Assembly (NCBI GenBank): GCA_021805395.1
Contig: JAJZFJ010000120.1
Location: 1-48,200, forward strand
DNA from: a bacterium
GTDB taxonomy: Bacteria > Armatimonadota > Chthonomonadetes > Chthonomonadales > Chthonomonadaceae
DNA length: 48,200 bases
Reading direction: 5' to 3'
Shown here: positions 17,501-25,088 of the stretch, one piece after another
How positions within the stretch are numbered: position 1 is the stretch's first letter
Layout of the letters: every line of letters begins with the position of its first letter
Program-made: the position numbers and the translations under genes
The notes under the pieces: generated by a model
Databases searched by the model: none
What the model was told of the DNA's origin: nothing
What the model saw: the letters and a program-made list of their open reading frames with translations, nothing else

Positions 17501-19828
17501 ATAGTTCGGATCAACTGTTAGTGACCCTGAGATCTCGCCCAGAGCAGCATCATCAGGAATATTAAACGCCTGAGTATAACCATTGGCTGTATCTGCATTC
17601 AGAGCATGAAAGGCATCAGCACCAAAATGCGGCCATGTCCATAACCTCTGGGTTGTGCCCCAGATTGGCTTGGTCGTACTGGCAACACCTGGCCCTGTGC
17701 CAACGGTTGGAACGGTGAAGTCGCCGCGTCCGCCAGCATCGAAAGCCCATATCCTGCCGCCTGTGCCATTCTGCGCACCAACCACCAGTATTTGAGGACC
17801 AGTTGGATTAGACGGATCATTCATGATGACTGGAGCCCAGGCCATACCTCCCATAGTTATCTGGGTATCCTGTCTTTCAATATAAGGTGTACCGGGTGTT
17901 CCTGTGGCAACTATGTCTCCATCAAAGTAATTTCCAGAGACCTGATCTGGTCCAAAACTGTATGCTGGTCCAAAGCGTGAATAGGCACCGGTTTGGGTAG
18001 GCAGAGAGACGTTTGGATCTTCCCAGTTAAGTGGAGCATTTGGCGGCTCATTAGCCCCGCCAGTCAGCGGCCTGTAAGATGGATAGCACCAGTAACAGGT
18101 TGTGGTATGGTTTACCAGAGTTCCTGACGGAGGAAAAGCAAGTGGCGGCTTACCTGATTGCTCTGTAACATTGACATAGTTATAGACATCTGGTTCAACG
18201 CCAGTTGGATCCAGCGCGTAGATGTGCCCAAGCGAGCCATTGCCATTCGTTGTCACGAAGAACACCATCGGTACCACAGTACCTTTTCTGGTCCTCACAT
18301 TAGCAAGAGTAGGCGATGCTATGCATGTTCCGGTTCCGGCATCGGGAGTTGCAACAAAGCGCCACCTCACCCATTCTTGCGAGGGATAATTGGTCTGGGT
18401 GGTAACTCCACCGACTGTGGTAGTGGTTACCTCATCCATATTGTTCAGACAGTAGAAGACTGGCACTGTATTGGAACCGGTAATATCTGTCGAAGGAGTC
18501 AGATCAGTGGTCGTGGGGTTAACAATGGTTGCAGCTGTGGAAGGTAGTGTCTCTTCACGTGCAAGATAGATCAGGTTCTGTCCATTAGAAGAATCCCCAA
18601 GAGGTGCGATCTGGTTGCTTACCGTCACAGGTGCGAGAATGCGTCCGATGGAAGAGATTAACCCAAGGTTAGTAGCAGCAACAGGTGTGGTTGTGCCAGT
18701 ACCCACGATTGTAACACTCTCAGGTACAAACTGAACCGCATCAGCAGTGATTAACGGAGCATTTGCATACTGCGTGGTATCTGAAGGATTATCTGGCGTA
18801 TCACGGTACAGGGTCACTGTGACCTGATTATTAGGACTGCCGGAGTTATAGGGAAACAGAGCAGGATTCACGGATGTGCTGTCGCTGCTGGAATAGGCTC
18901 CCACAGTTCGCCATCCTGGTCCACCTGAGAGATCGACCATAAATATACGGGAGTACTCAGGATCATCCACACCACCCGTCCCAGCAGCACCTGAGCCTTC
19001 TACTATATTTGCTCCGTTTACTGTGCCATTCCAGCTCACACGCACAAAAGCATGCTGGATGTTCGGGTGCGGAGTGGTAGCACCAGTTGAAGAGGTTGTT
19101 AGAGTGCCGTCACCAGGGGACCAAATCTGTACTTCGTAGTTCACCTGAACCGACTGCCCTGCGGCAAGAGTAGTTGGCAGTGTGGGAGTGCCCATCGTAT
19201 ACTGAGCAGTGTTAGCAACATCCGCATCCAGGGCCTTGTTCACATTATTATAGATATCTGAACTTACGTAGGGAAGAGCCTCGAGCGTACTGGTGGTAAC
19301 AGGAACTCCGTTGCCATCGTCAATTTGAACCTGAACGGGAGTTGCGACACCATAATCGAATGAGTTTGGATTAGTTGGATCAGTGATGTAGCTAAAGCCG
19401 CCGTAGGGAATGCGATCGGCATACGCAGGAATTGAATAGATGCCTGTATTCCACTGCGCAATAGCGTTCGCCGACTGCTGGCCATTGGATTCGGTGGCTT
19501 TTTGTGCTGGCGGATCTTGAGGGTTGTAGTTATCTGTCGTGAGATTGTACTGTCCGGCCACAGAGCCAGTGGCAGCCTGAAGATCTGCTGTTGCGGGCCA
19601 CACCCAGCGCTGTACAGAGTGCTGAGGATCATTACTGGTGCTGAGAAAATTGTTATAGCCCTGCCTGGTTGCAAAACCATTGTAGTTTGCATCTACCGCA
19701 ACAGAACCTCTATCCAGAGTCCAGTCGGTGCCAGTATACAGAATTTGTGCGTGCGCGGATATGGCACATGCCAGAACTAAGAAACTCAACACTGTCCTGG
19801 TTATGACTAATGCACGGTTGTGCTTCAT
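11501..19828 (-). CDS. Giant exported beta-propeller-like protein, positional PilY1 analogue
   Basis: 2775 aa with a Sec signal peptide (MKHNRALVITRTVLSFLVLA, then SAHAQ). Residues about 250-370 resemble a golvesin-type carbohydrate/wall-binding module (GGPGWRTVGAYSSSD, ADAVQFVPES). Residues about 500-1150 hold repeated blades such as GRIWAFDAGG, GRVHAIFPD, GRVYAIPEY and DGTVDAIEAD, as in PQQ-type propellers. Around 1685 an ASH/DUF1573-like strand occurs (QTIDFGNEPAGT). The C-terminal 550 residues contain three related segments (FYLFWSSAEGGHTRIFY, LWILYRKSDPGSKTGQTLY, LWLFWSGTSGNSTDLYEE) and motifs of the type GRIYFTLQD, then VDVTYTS. There is no membrane anchor. ATG with GAGG 9 bp upstream. 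It is the last gene of the pilus cluster, following the PilV/W/X-like genes and another propeller protein. Function is inferred from position: surface or pilus-tip adhesin. No PilY1 C-terminal domain is recognised. Domain limits are by eye. Confidence 0.9.
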   Translation of the reverse strand: MKHNRALVITRTVLSFLVLACAISAHAQILYTGTDWTLDRGSVAVDANYNGFATRQGYNNFLSTSNDPQHSVQRWVWPATADLQAATGSVAGQYNLTTDNYNPQDPPAQKATESNGQQSANAIAQWNTGIYSIPAYADRIPYGGFSYITDPTNPNSFDYGVATPVQVQIDDGNGVPVTTSTLEALPYVSSDIYNNVNKALDADVANTAQYTMGTPTLPTTLAAGQSVQVNYEVQIWSPGDGTLTTSSTGATTPHPNIQHAFVRVSWNGTVNGANIVEGSGAAGTGGVDDPEYSRIFMVDLSGGPGWRTVGAYSSSDSTSVNPALFPYNSGSPNNQVTVTLYRDTPDNPSDTTQYANAPLITADAVQFVPESVTIVGTGTTTPVAATNLGLISSIGRILAPVTVSNQIAPLGDSSNGQNLIYLAREETLPSTAATIVNPTTTDLTPSTDITGSNTVPVFYCLNNMDEVTTTTVGGVTTQTNYPSQEWVRWRFVATPDAGTGTCIASPTLANVRTRKGTVVPMVFFVTTNGNGSLGHIYALDPTGVEPDVYNYVNVTEQSGKPPLAFPPSGTLVNHTTTCYWCYPSYRPLTGGANEPPNAPLNWEDPNVSLPTQTGAYSRFGPAYSFGPDQVSGNYFDGDIVATGTPGTPYIERQDTQITMGGMAWAPVIMNDPSNPTGPQILVVGAQNGTGGRIWAFDAGGRGDFTVPTVGTGPGVASTTKPIWGTTQRLWTWPHFGADAFHALNADTANGYTQAFNIPDDAALGEISGSLTVDPNYNTSDVPIMFGTSNGRVHAIFPDHDSGLKLVNGFATYNNRQYWAYPAVTTNGLGAGISTISVYTSSKTNTRYLLFNSDVPDGSGGRVYAIPEYTGTLGTTPGTVTPYWVYPPTPNPPYPDPNNPNTTAALDPGFGPSAPLALTTAALGTTVIPYDMVYVVQNDGTVDAIEADPVGDGSTVANQALYSQSGAFTSDTIASPTATQIIGQANNLNGTALSGDSSTPLPALVFSDNSGAITAVGLTAIPDGSGVAGATLLPELWQLTDSSTQRIDETALANNYLYNGDLGGQMRAYSEGTGTNGLGSTVPPSELLNNSQYVSVDLRSVDYYQPQDWTNFTGAPQVPGFTQTPNSETPAANTGGTNLGAVPISSTSGLPFNGVPADWGDTLYIAAWGVYHAEPSTSGPNGGTVVTGVNPPNLSVTFTIIQPGSAQRTTVTVPAEITTPPNAGWPEDIKAASLTGGYEIAGWDDNTATYDLLNSGTSANTNVFPWVATYQLTIKPDAAHPYTPGRGGVRVLAQATISQEVNIQTSTNSTRQNATYRSIVLRAGQRDYTGLTVPDGSGGYTTSTPNNLGPTGRGRPRPIFITNPLGLTTAGTDPDGATPGVNGIADNTGLNIPNTVGWAGSVDNGVTSLQDLFGNGSTIGWFRNFNTKALLAPLDMTSDGGSVLYQGENASGQRVPALYAIDRSAYYMVSGNALQFSVHVPSFQWAGGPSSVMNPLPWEQLPNTGSNGNDTIDYPAIPGSDVIVTDSVGTNVTQSTGVLLPPRGNSTAPNSVTQRIIVPTPLSFTINVPKYQPATVNMGPVSLGTNSFGASYTDVAGVALGQANPFIGPTLTYDNGIQPTSIVKGTFPALGYVAANITVSVQLPGRPAAVLPPTGFPAFGNQTATRTFTSSICVSPSVRLQVAQQTIDFGNEPAGTGYSDPVGGGLLRSPFQPSGVGVYQSTLSPWDTATGIGQFFQPFTLTSESNINLTNLRVTKLIGPANANDWSLTPNYGSANPPALPLAFTSSEVDSSISPWLLAVPFGIPGSNSIGPGIGNQGLVSSFDHAAASHAFTSAVSLYPINNTNILSGNPLGITADAQPSPWLHKPLPGDSVGTTATIPDVPHGNPNNTITTTTELGLPIPFGTPVGTYTTKAAIFEDETPIQWSTWLADINGAPTGAVNNDGILNTTDITNAQNITDPTGTVQGGVLEPTSNFFTLKVNVVENRLTNSVTPGSLSQIDLVNPLAVFTQSKVNPSSFNTLPALYFNAGGTNQASNPASLFCYWTSNRQASSALGPEQTGIDFSAIDVPYNTSTPDPIFGDSLFSRPGSGAGGLNAQWWSTPNNVFDPANVTLADNLFPTAGDLGLPGVMNPSTVRYGSPTIAQAIDVSTTGVTAPIGTDPDAYLITLGEADKAISTGEKTDSRIIYEQLNNGVPNGTPVSYPDSGQMPNSSVRPLLLEFAGASTPGASAQEMFYLFWSSAEGGHTRIFYNANTYGSNGTQLNSVGASVDPTGWVVSDTAGDPRLGNQVLPMPEAVSGMSSPSAIYRHVLVPDPFQYNGATLYPFDAIDVYFSGKLRGQGGVRIWMVRYGIYRGQNLPGAPAMKMGQLFILPLPPVTEEIAERQGDTNTFVTRDAEWYTGPGNGTGANSSNLTGSTTAGMIYVQMQTQDPTTLQYSNPVNLNAPVGSVTPSAGTYDPASGDLYFPVNSTDPATGAIVNGTSGNPILQGGTMVVDASAGTISFPNIPPAATSRLLVSYIPQLRCISVSRSDSNLLDPALTSLTSGIPAALAPAQWTDATGDAYMPSVTLDTKPNPRENLKAPQVVFGTQPMPVDRLWILYRKSDPGSKTGQTLYVKALRPLVRLPYPVQLNGTVGNEQIVNVQISVDPSDPNQSALGDYEVDWVRGRIYFTLQDLGRIVDVTYTSTNGKYSSLQYRVAWGDEISLNQTTTGNPPADITTQETLVPMQTHTNEGQVAVFPDPLLNRLWLFWSGTSGNSTDLYEETIAPQLYPTVTDQH

Positions 19829-19856
19829 CTTACTTTTCCTCTTCTCATCACATTGT

Positions 19857-19870
19857 GACCAATATTGGTC
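19857..19870. promoter_or_regulatory. Perfect 14-bp palindrome upstream of the giant gene
   Basis: GACCAATATTGGTC lies 28 bp before the giant-gene ATG (minus strand), in the 183-bp gap after the 1646-aa gene. Its form suits a dimeric repressor site or a small mRNA hairpin. No good -35/-10 pair is placed convincingly around it, although the gap is A/T-rich at about 19950-19980. Confidence 0.35.
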
Positions 19871-20011
19871 TTCAATATTCCGACGATACTCACCTTCAAT
19901 CCTGTTCCATCAGTAGCTTGCTTCAGGTAGTTCATAGTCTTGATTTAGCTTAAACTATCACTATTAAATTATTAAGTCTGTGTAGTAGACAGTAGTAACA
20001 CCTGAACAGCA

Positions 20012-23000
20012 TTACCCTCTTATTGCGTACACTGGAGCATCCAGGGTTCCAGTCGTCGGGTTTCCTGCACTTCCTAAAGTACGAATGATTGGACCAGCCT
20101 GTGCGGCAGAAGGATACACCAGATTTGGAATCATCTGCAGCACTGCTGCTACAGGGTTTGCCGTTAACAGCCCGCTATTCAGCATGTATTCGGCATAACC
20201 TATCTGCTGATAACCATTATACATCGCAGTACTTGCACCTGCGGAATCCACCACGGACGTCGTGGATGAGTAGTAAGGCGCAGAAGCTATCTCGAAAACC
20301 TCACCTGTCACTCGTCCATCAAGAATTACATTGCTGGAAGCTATACCAAGGTTTTTCTGCCACTCAAACACTCCATCGCTACCATGATATCCGTTTGTGA
20401 TCAGATAGTGAGGAGCGAAATGCGTTACTCCGCCAGCATCCGTGTAGTAATCAGATGACGGCAGTCTCTGGATTGAGAGTGCATGTAACGGATGTCCTGT
20501 CATATCCTCATAGTCGGTATTTGTCAGCATCCAGACTGTATCAAGTCCTCCAGTAGTAGGATCCACTTTAAACTCGTAGCATCCGTTAGCATCCGCCATT
20601 AGATAGTGAAGAACTGCTGTACCGGTTGCTGGATCTCTATAATAGAACTCGGTGAATGTTGTGGGATCATCTACTTGCTGCTGCCCCACGATGGTAGTAC
20701 CATCAGCACCCATCACATTGAATGTGGTGGCAGCCTGCAGCGTTGCGCCGTTCTGGCCTGGTGCACGGGAAATAAATAGAAGTGCACCTTTCCCAGCTTG
20801 TGCCTGGAGATTCGCTGGGCTGGCAAAGCCCTGTGCCTGAGCTGCTGCAGACGTGTTGGTACTGTATCCCAGGTTATCGACTGCGGCAACCATGTCTATG
20901 GTGTTTGCATTCAGGGGATCTGCAAACTCTTCAATAGTTCGATATTTCCACAGTGCATTCTGATCTGGCAGAGATCTGGTAGTAAATACCACCTGGTGGT
21001 ACATTGTAACCGGTGCCACGCCACTTACAGAAGGTGTAAGCTGAACCTGCAGCCCGGTTATAGGGTTCATGGCATCCACAATCTCAATTGCACGATGATT
21101 GCCTGTATCCGCAATAATGTAGTGGGTAGCAATGTAGGGACCTGTATATGTGTACGTGACATTTGTGGTTGTGCTGATATATGAAAGTACCGAAGTAGTA
21201 CTTGGCTCATTATCCGTATAGACCTGCACATCGGATGGAGAACTAAGTGTGGTAGGTTCCCCTGGTATTAACATATGCATATCGTCACTAAAGCTGTGGA
21301 TCTCCATCAATGCATGTCCACCCTGATCCACCTGTACTATACGGTTATTACCCTTGTCAGCTACTGTGAACACTCCGGGAGATGTCTCGTGCACAGCGGA
21401 TGGTGCTGAGAAAGGTACGCTTTGAAGCTGCCCTTCATTGACTGCATTAGCACCGGTAATGGCAGTTGGAATTGTGGTGGAGCTATCTGAGGCATCCATT
21501 GTCCATAACGGACTGCCGCTTGCATCCACTTCCATAATCCGGTTTCCATCTGCGATGAGCGTGGGAGTATTGTTGAATGCTGCAATGCCAGCTGGTGAGT
21601 TTGCAACCACCATATTTTCACCTACTGTGGGTGGATAGATGATTGTTTGTACCACCGGCTGATTTAAACTGCTGGTTATCTGTTTCATCACCGTGGTTAC
21701 ACTATAATCTGGTTGCAAAACTCCGGAGAGTGATTTATGATAGGCACCTTTATCCGATAATGCATTTGCCAGATTAAGTGAAATGATGGCATCCTGTGAG
21801 CTGTAATAGAGATTACCGTTCGACAGTGACGGTCCGGAAGTAGGTAGACCGGGAAGAGGCAAAGGCTCTCCAAGTGTTGTTTGGGCAGTTGGAATAACAG
21901 CATACCACTGCAGATTGTCCAAAGGACCATAACCGGATGAGTTGGTTAACACGGTTGTCTGTCCGGAAGTGTTATTCACAACATCAATCGGCTCCGCTGA
22001 GTTCAATGCATCTCCGTTAGGGGACTGCAGATTAGTAAAATCGATCGCCGATGCATAGGTTATCCCAGTACTGTCTGTGGATGTTACGATTGTATAGTTT
22101 ACATTAGGCTGTAAAATGGAGTTCGTGCCAGAAGTAGCAACCAGATCTGGCTGCTCAACAGTAAGACTAACCTGTGGCTGTCCAAAACCGCTGCTGATCT
22201 GTATCGGTGGGTTTAGTGAGACAACTCCACTGGACTGATCATTGAGGGCAAGTATAACCGTTGCCGGGATACTGCCATTTATAGACGCCTGCCCCACAAC
22301 ATAGGCGGTTCCATTCAACACAGCTGGTTTGCCGATTGGTCTGAATGCTGTCACTGGCTCGTTATCGTATGTCAAACGCTGCAGCACATTCATTGTTCCT
22401 TCAGTCGCTGCATCGGTGGGTGACCACATCCAGTTCAGACGTGTACTGTCCGGTGCAATAGAGCCGAACGTACCTGAACTGCCAGGAATTATACTGTATA
22501 CCCTTCCCTCGAAATTACTGCTGCCAGCTGCGAATAGTGCGCTGCCATTTGAGTCGACTGCAACACCGCCGGAAATGGACTGGTATAAGGATCCAGAGTT
22601 ACCGCTATACATCCCATACTTGCCTGCAACTATCGTCTGCATATCCTGACTGTTAGGAGTGTAACCGTTAATCTGGTCTCCAGACCAGTCAAGAGTGTAA
22701 TCTGCAGTCACAGCAATAGATCCGCCGGCATTCACTACTCCCAAGTCAGTTTGCGGAATATCTACTTCCATATAGTGCTGCCCTGGTAGCGAGGGTATAT
22801 TGGTTGGGTAGTATGGAGGCTTGTTCAATCCATCAAAGAACTGAATGCCGCCATAATTTCCAACAGAGTAGGTTGTCACGCCGGTCACCACACCATTAGC
22901 ATCTAGCTGGGAGATGTGAATCACTGGAAGAAGGGATTGATTACCCGCTGTATTGTCAAACCATGGAGCAAGGCTCCGGTCCAGACCTGGCTGGTAGAGA

Positions 23001-24952
23001 ATGTCGCCAGCAACCGAAGCTGTTCCAGTTGTGTTAGCAATAAGCGGTTCGCCATATGTTCGAAACCGCATGATGTCCACTCCACCAGAAGTAGTACTGT
23101 TATCCGTCTGATATGGCAGACATACCACCTCATCAAGTGCTCCCGTTGCTGAATTGGTCGTCATATCCACAGACAATGGTCCGGTAAGAGAGATATCTCC
23201 TGGGAGTGTAGTGGAGGTTCCTACTGAGGGCGCAATTGGTGAACCGGAGGTTCCAAATGCGCTTACTGCGGAGCCAGACTGTTCGGACGCAGGAAGGTTG
23301 ATGGCATCGACTCTCCATCCGTTAGAATAGACAGGGCAGAAGAGTATCCCATCCTGGTAAGCTGCACCCGGTCCAGGAAGAGCATTGGTGGAAGCGTTAG
23401 GATTCAAAAAGTTATCAGTACCGGAAGCATTACCTGTAGTAACTGAAAATATTGGCGATGATGCGCTGTTTAATGCACCATTAGTTCGCCCTGTTCCCTG
23501 AAAAACAGTGGTGGTTCCATTCTCCGAGGTAACGGAGACGAGGCTCTGTGTCTGACCCGTTGAAGGAAGGAAGAAATTGGATACTACTGGCGTACCCCAC
23601 GCACCGGAGCCTAGCGATGTTTGCCATATCTGATCGTATGGGTAACCAATGCTGTAATCCTGCAAGCCGTTGTCGTTATACAGCGAGTAACCACCAAGGC
23701 TTGTTCCAGGAGTAGTGTTGTATGCGTGGAGAATATTGTTACCATCCACACCATAAACGAGATTGTTGCTGATAGCTGCGCCACTACCGAGGCCAGCAAA
23801 AGTTGTGGGAACACTGTCCCAGGCTAGCCCCAGGGTTGTAGGTGTATCGTTTTCAACTGCGGAAGAGTTACCGTTGCCGGCATTACTCCATCCCACAATA
23901 TTGTAAGCCAGCTTGAGATCCACAGAAGGTGTATTAATTGTGCTGCTTCCACTCACTGCACCGTTGTTTCCTGTACCGTTGGCTGCTTCAACCTTGAAAC
24001 CTCCCAGACTGTCGGAAACGGTTTCTCCAATGGACAGACCACTCAAAACTATTTGACCATTTCCATAAGTCCCTGCATAGAGCAGTGCATTTGGATTGGC
24101 ATCAGAAAAAACTGGCTCCATGGATGCTGGATCCACGAATCCTCCACCTGGTGCTACAAGAGCCTGTCCTGAATACGGTGTACTTGGAATTATCGCATTA
24201 ACATCATTTGTGCTCAGTGCATCTGGTGTGTTCAGTATTGGATGCAGTTGATTCACCACATTCAGTGGAGCTGCAAACGCAGCAGTGGGAGCTGTAAAGG
24301 GAACGATGAAGTTGCTGCCATCGGAAGAGCTGGCATTGATTACCTCATCTTCAACCCACAAGTTTCCGCCGGACGCTACATATTGAGCAAGTTTTTGTCT
24401 CTCATTCTCGTCCAGGTCAAATGGATTACTGCTGGAAAACCTGCCACCAATTAAAGGCATAAAGACCACATTGTACTGATCTAAACTTTGCTGGCTGATG
24501 GTGTCTAGATTTTCTTCCCAGTAGGCACCCATATTTTGTGTGAGTGGAAGACCAACCTGAAAGGACAGAGCCTGGGCAGTTCCACTCTGAAATGCTGGAT
24601 CTGTCGTCCCATAGGCGGTCTCTCGTGCCGCCCATCGGTTATAAATAGGCTGCGTAATTACCGATGGAGCGAGAGTATTAGTGAACTGCCAGCCTGCAGG
24701 TTTATAGGATGTACTGAGATTCAGTGCATAGAAGAGATAGGGAACCGGATTATTCTGTACTATCGTTTGATTAGGAGATGTACCTATCGCTATGGAGGCA
24801 GCATTTGAGACCAGCACACAGGCATTAATCACTCGCGATGTGCCGCTGTACTGCACTGAACTTGCTGAGGATGCAGCAGGTATTACAATTGAGAGAGCTG
24901 CAACTGCAGCTGCTCTTCCTGATTCAGATAGTATTCTTTTCAAGCTTCTCAT
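20012..24952 (-). CDS. Large exported protein: glutamine-amidotransferase-like domain plus propeller/NHL repeats
   Basis: 1646 aa. Basic N-terminus and signal peptide (SGRAAAVAALSIVIPAASSA). Residues about 110-330 look like the class I amidotransferase/DUF4159-type fold used in non-catalytic surface proteins: LDQYNVVFMPLIGGRFSS, then ENERQKLAQYVASGGNLWVE, then YGNGQIVLSGLSIGETVSD. From about 385 there are blades such as LVYGVDGNNILHAYNTTPGT. Near 1190-1280 there are two NHL-type repeats (FTVADKGNNRIVQVDQGGHA and HYIIADTGNHRAIEIVDA). The middle has PQQ-like pieces (GRVYSIIPGSSG). No transmembrane anchor. ATG with GGAGGA 10 bp upstream. It lies between the PilX-like gene and the giant 2775-aa gene and is probably cotranscribed. 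Extracellular ligand binding or adhesion is inferred from domain type and context. Confidence 0.9.
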   Translation of the reverse strand: MRSLKRILSESGRAAAVAALSIVIPAASSASSVQYSGTSRVINACVLVSNAASIAIGTSPNQTIVQNNPVPYLFYALNLSTSYKPAGWQFTNTLAPSVITQPIYNRWAARETAYGTTDPAFQSGTAQALSFQVGLPLTQNMGAYWEENLDTISQQSLDQYNVVFMPLIGGRFSSSNPFDLDENERQKLAQYVASGGNLWVEDEVINASSSDGSNFIVPFTAPTAAFAAPLNVVNQLHPILNTPDALSTNDVNAIIPSTPYSGQALVAPGGGFVDPASMEPVFSDANPNALLYAGTYGNGQIVLSGLSIGETVSDSLGGFKVEAANGTGNNGAVSGSSTINTPSVDLKLAYNIVGWSNAGNGNSSAVENDTPTTLGLAWDSVPTTFAGLGSGAAISNNLVYGVDGNNILHAYNTTPGTSLGGYSLYNDNGLQDYSIGYPYDQIWQTSLGSGAWGTPVVSNFFLPSTGQTQSLVSVTSENGTTTVFQGTGRTNGALNSASSPIFSVTTGNASGTDNFLNPNASTNALPGPGAAYQDGILFCPVYSNGWRVDAINLPASEQSGSAVSAFGTSGSPIAPSVGTSTTLPGDISLTGPLSVDMTTNSATGALDEVVCLPYQTDNSTTSGGVDIMRFRTYGEPLIANTTGTASVAGDILYQPGLDRSLAPWFDNTAGNQSLLPVIHISQLDANGVVTGVTTYSVGNYGGIQFFDGLNKPPYYPTNIPSLPGQHYMEVDIPQTDLGVVNAGGSIAVTADYTLDWSGDQINGYTPNSQDMQTIVAGKYGMYSGNSGSLYQSISGGVAVDSNGSALFAAGSSNFEGRVYSIIPGSSGTFGSIAPDSTRLNWMWSPTDAATEGTMNVLQRLTYDNEPVTAFRPIGKPAVLNGTAYVVGQASINGSIPATVILALNDQSSGVVSLNPPIQISSGFGQPQVSLTVEQPDLVATSGTNSILQPNVNYTIVTSTDSTGITYASAIDFTNLQSPNGDALNSAEPIDVVNNTSGQTTVLTNSSGYGPLDNLQWYAVIPTAQTTLGEPLPLPGLPTSGPSLSNGNLYYSSQDAIISLNLANALSDKGAYHKSLSGVLQPDYSVTTVMKQITSSLNQPVVQTIIYPPTVGENMVVANSPAGIAAFNNTPTLIADGNRIMEVDASGSPLWTMDASDSSTTIPTAITGANAVNEGQLQSVPFSAPSAVHETSPGVFTVADKGNNRIVQVDQGGHALMEIHSFSDDMHMLIPGEPTTLSSPSDVQVYTDNEPSTTSVLSYISTTTNVTYTYTGPYIATHYIIADTGNHRAIEIVDAMNPITGLQVQLTPSVSGVAPVTMYHQVVFTTRSLPDQNALWKYRTIEEFADPLNANTIDMVAAVDNLGYSTNTSAAAQAQGFASPANLQAQAGKGALLFISRAPGQNGATLQAATTFNVMGADGTTIVGQQQVDDPTTFTEFYYRDPATGTAVLHYLMADANGCYEFKVDPTTGGLDTVWMLTNTDYEDMTGHPLHALSIQRLPSSDYYTDAGGVTHFAPHYLITNGYHGSDGVFEWQKNLGIASSNVILDGRVTGEVFEIASAPYYSSTTSVVDSAGASTAMYNGYQQIGYAEYMLNSGLLTANPVAAVLQMIPNLVYPSAAQAGPIIRTLGSAGNPTTGTLDAPVYAIRG

Positions 24953-25088
24953 CTTGTTTGCGTCCTCCGCAAGTCTGCAGATCTCACTTTATTCCTGTTC
25001 TGCACATCAAATAATACACTCGCATGTCTGACCATCCATGAGGATTCATCTATCATCTTGTGAAATCTTCTCATGTTCATTTCAATCC

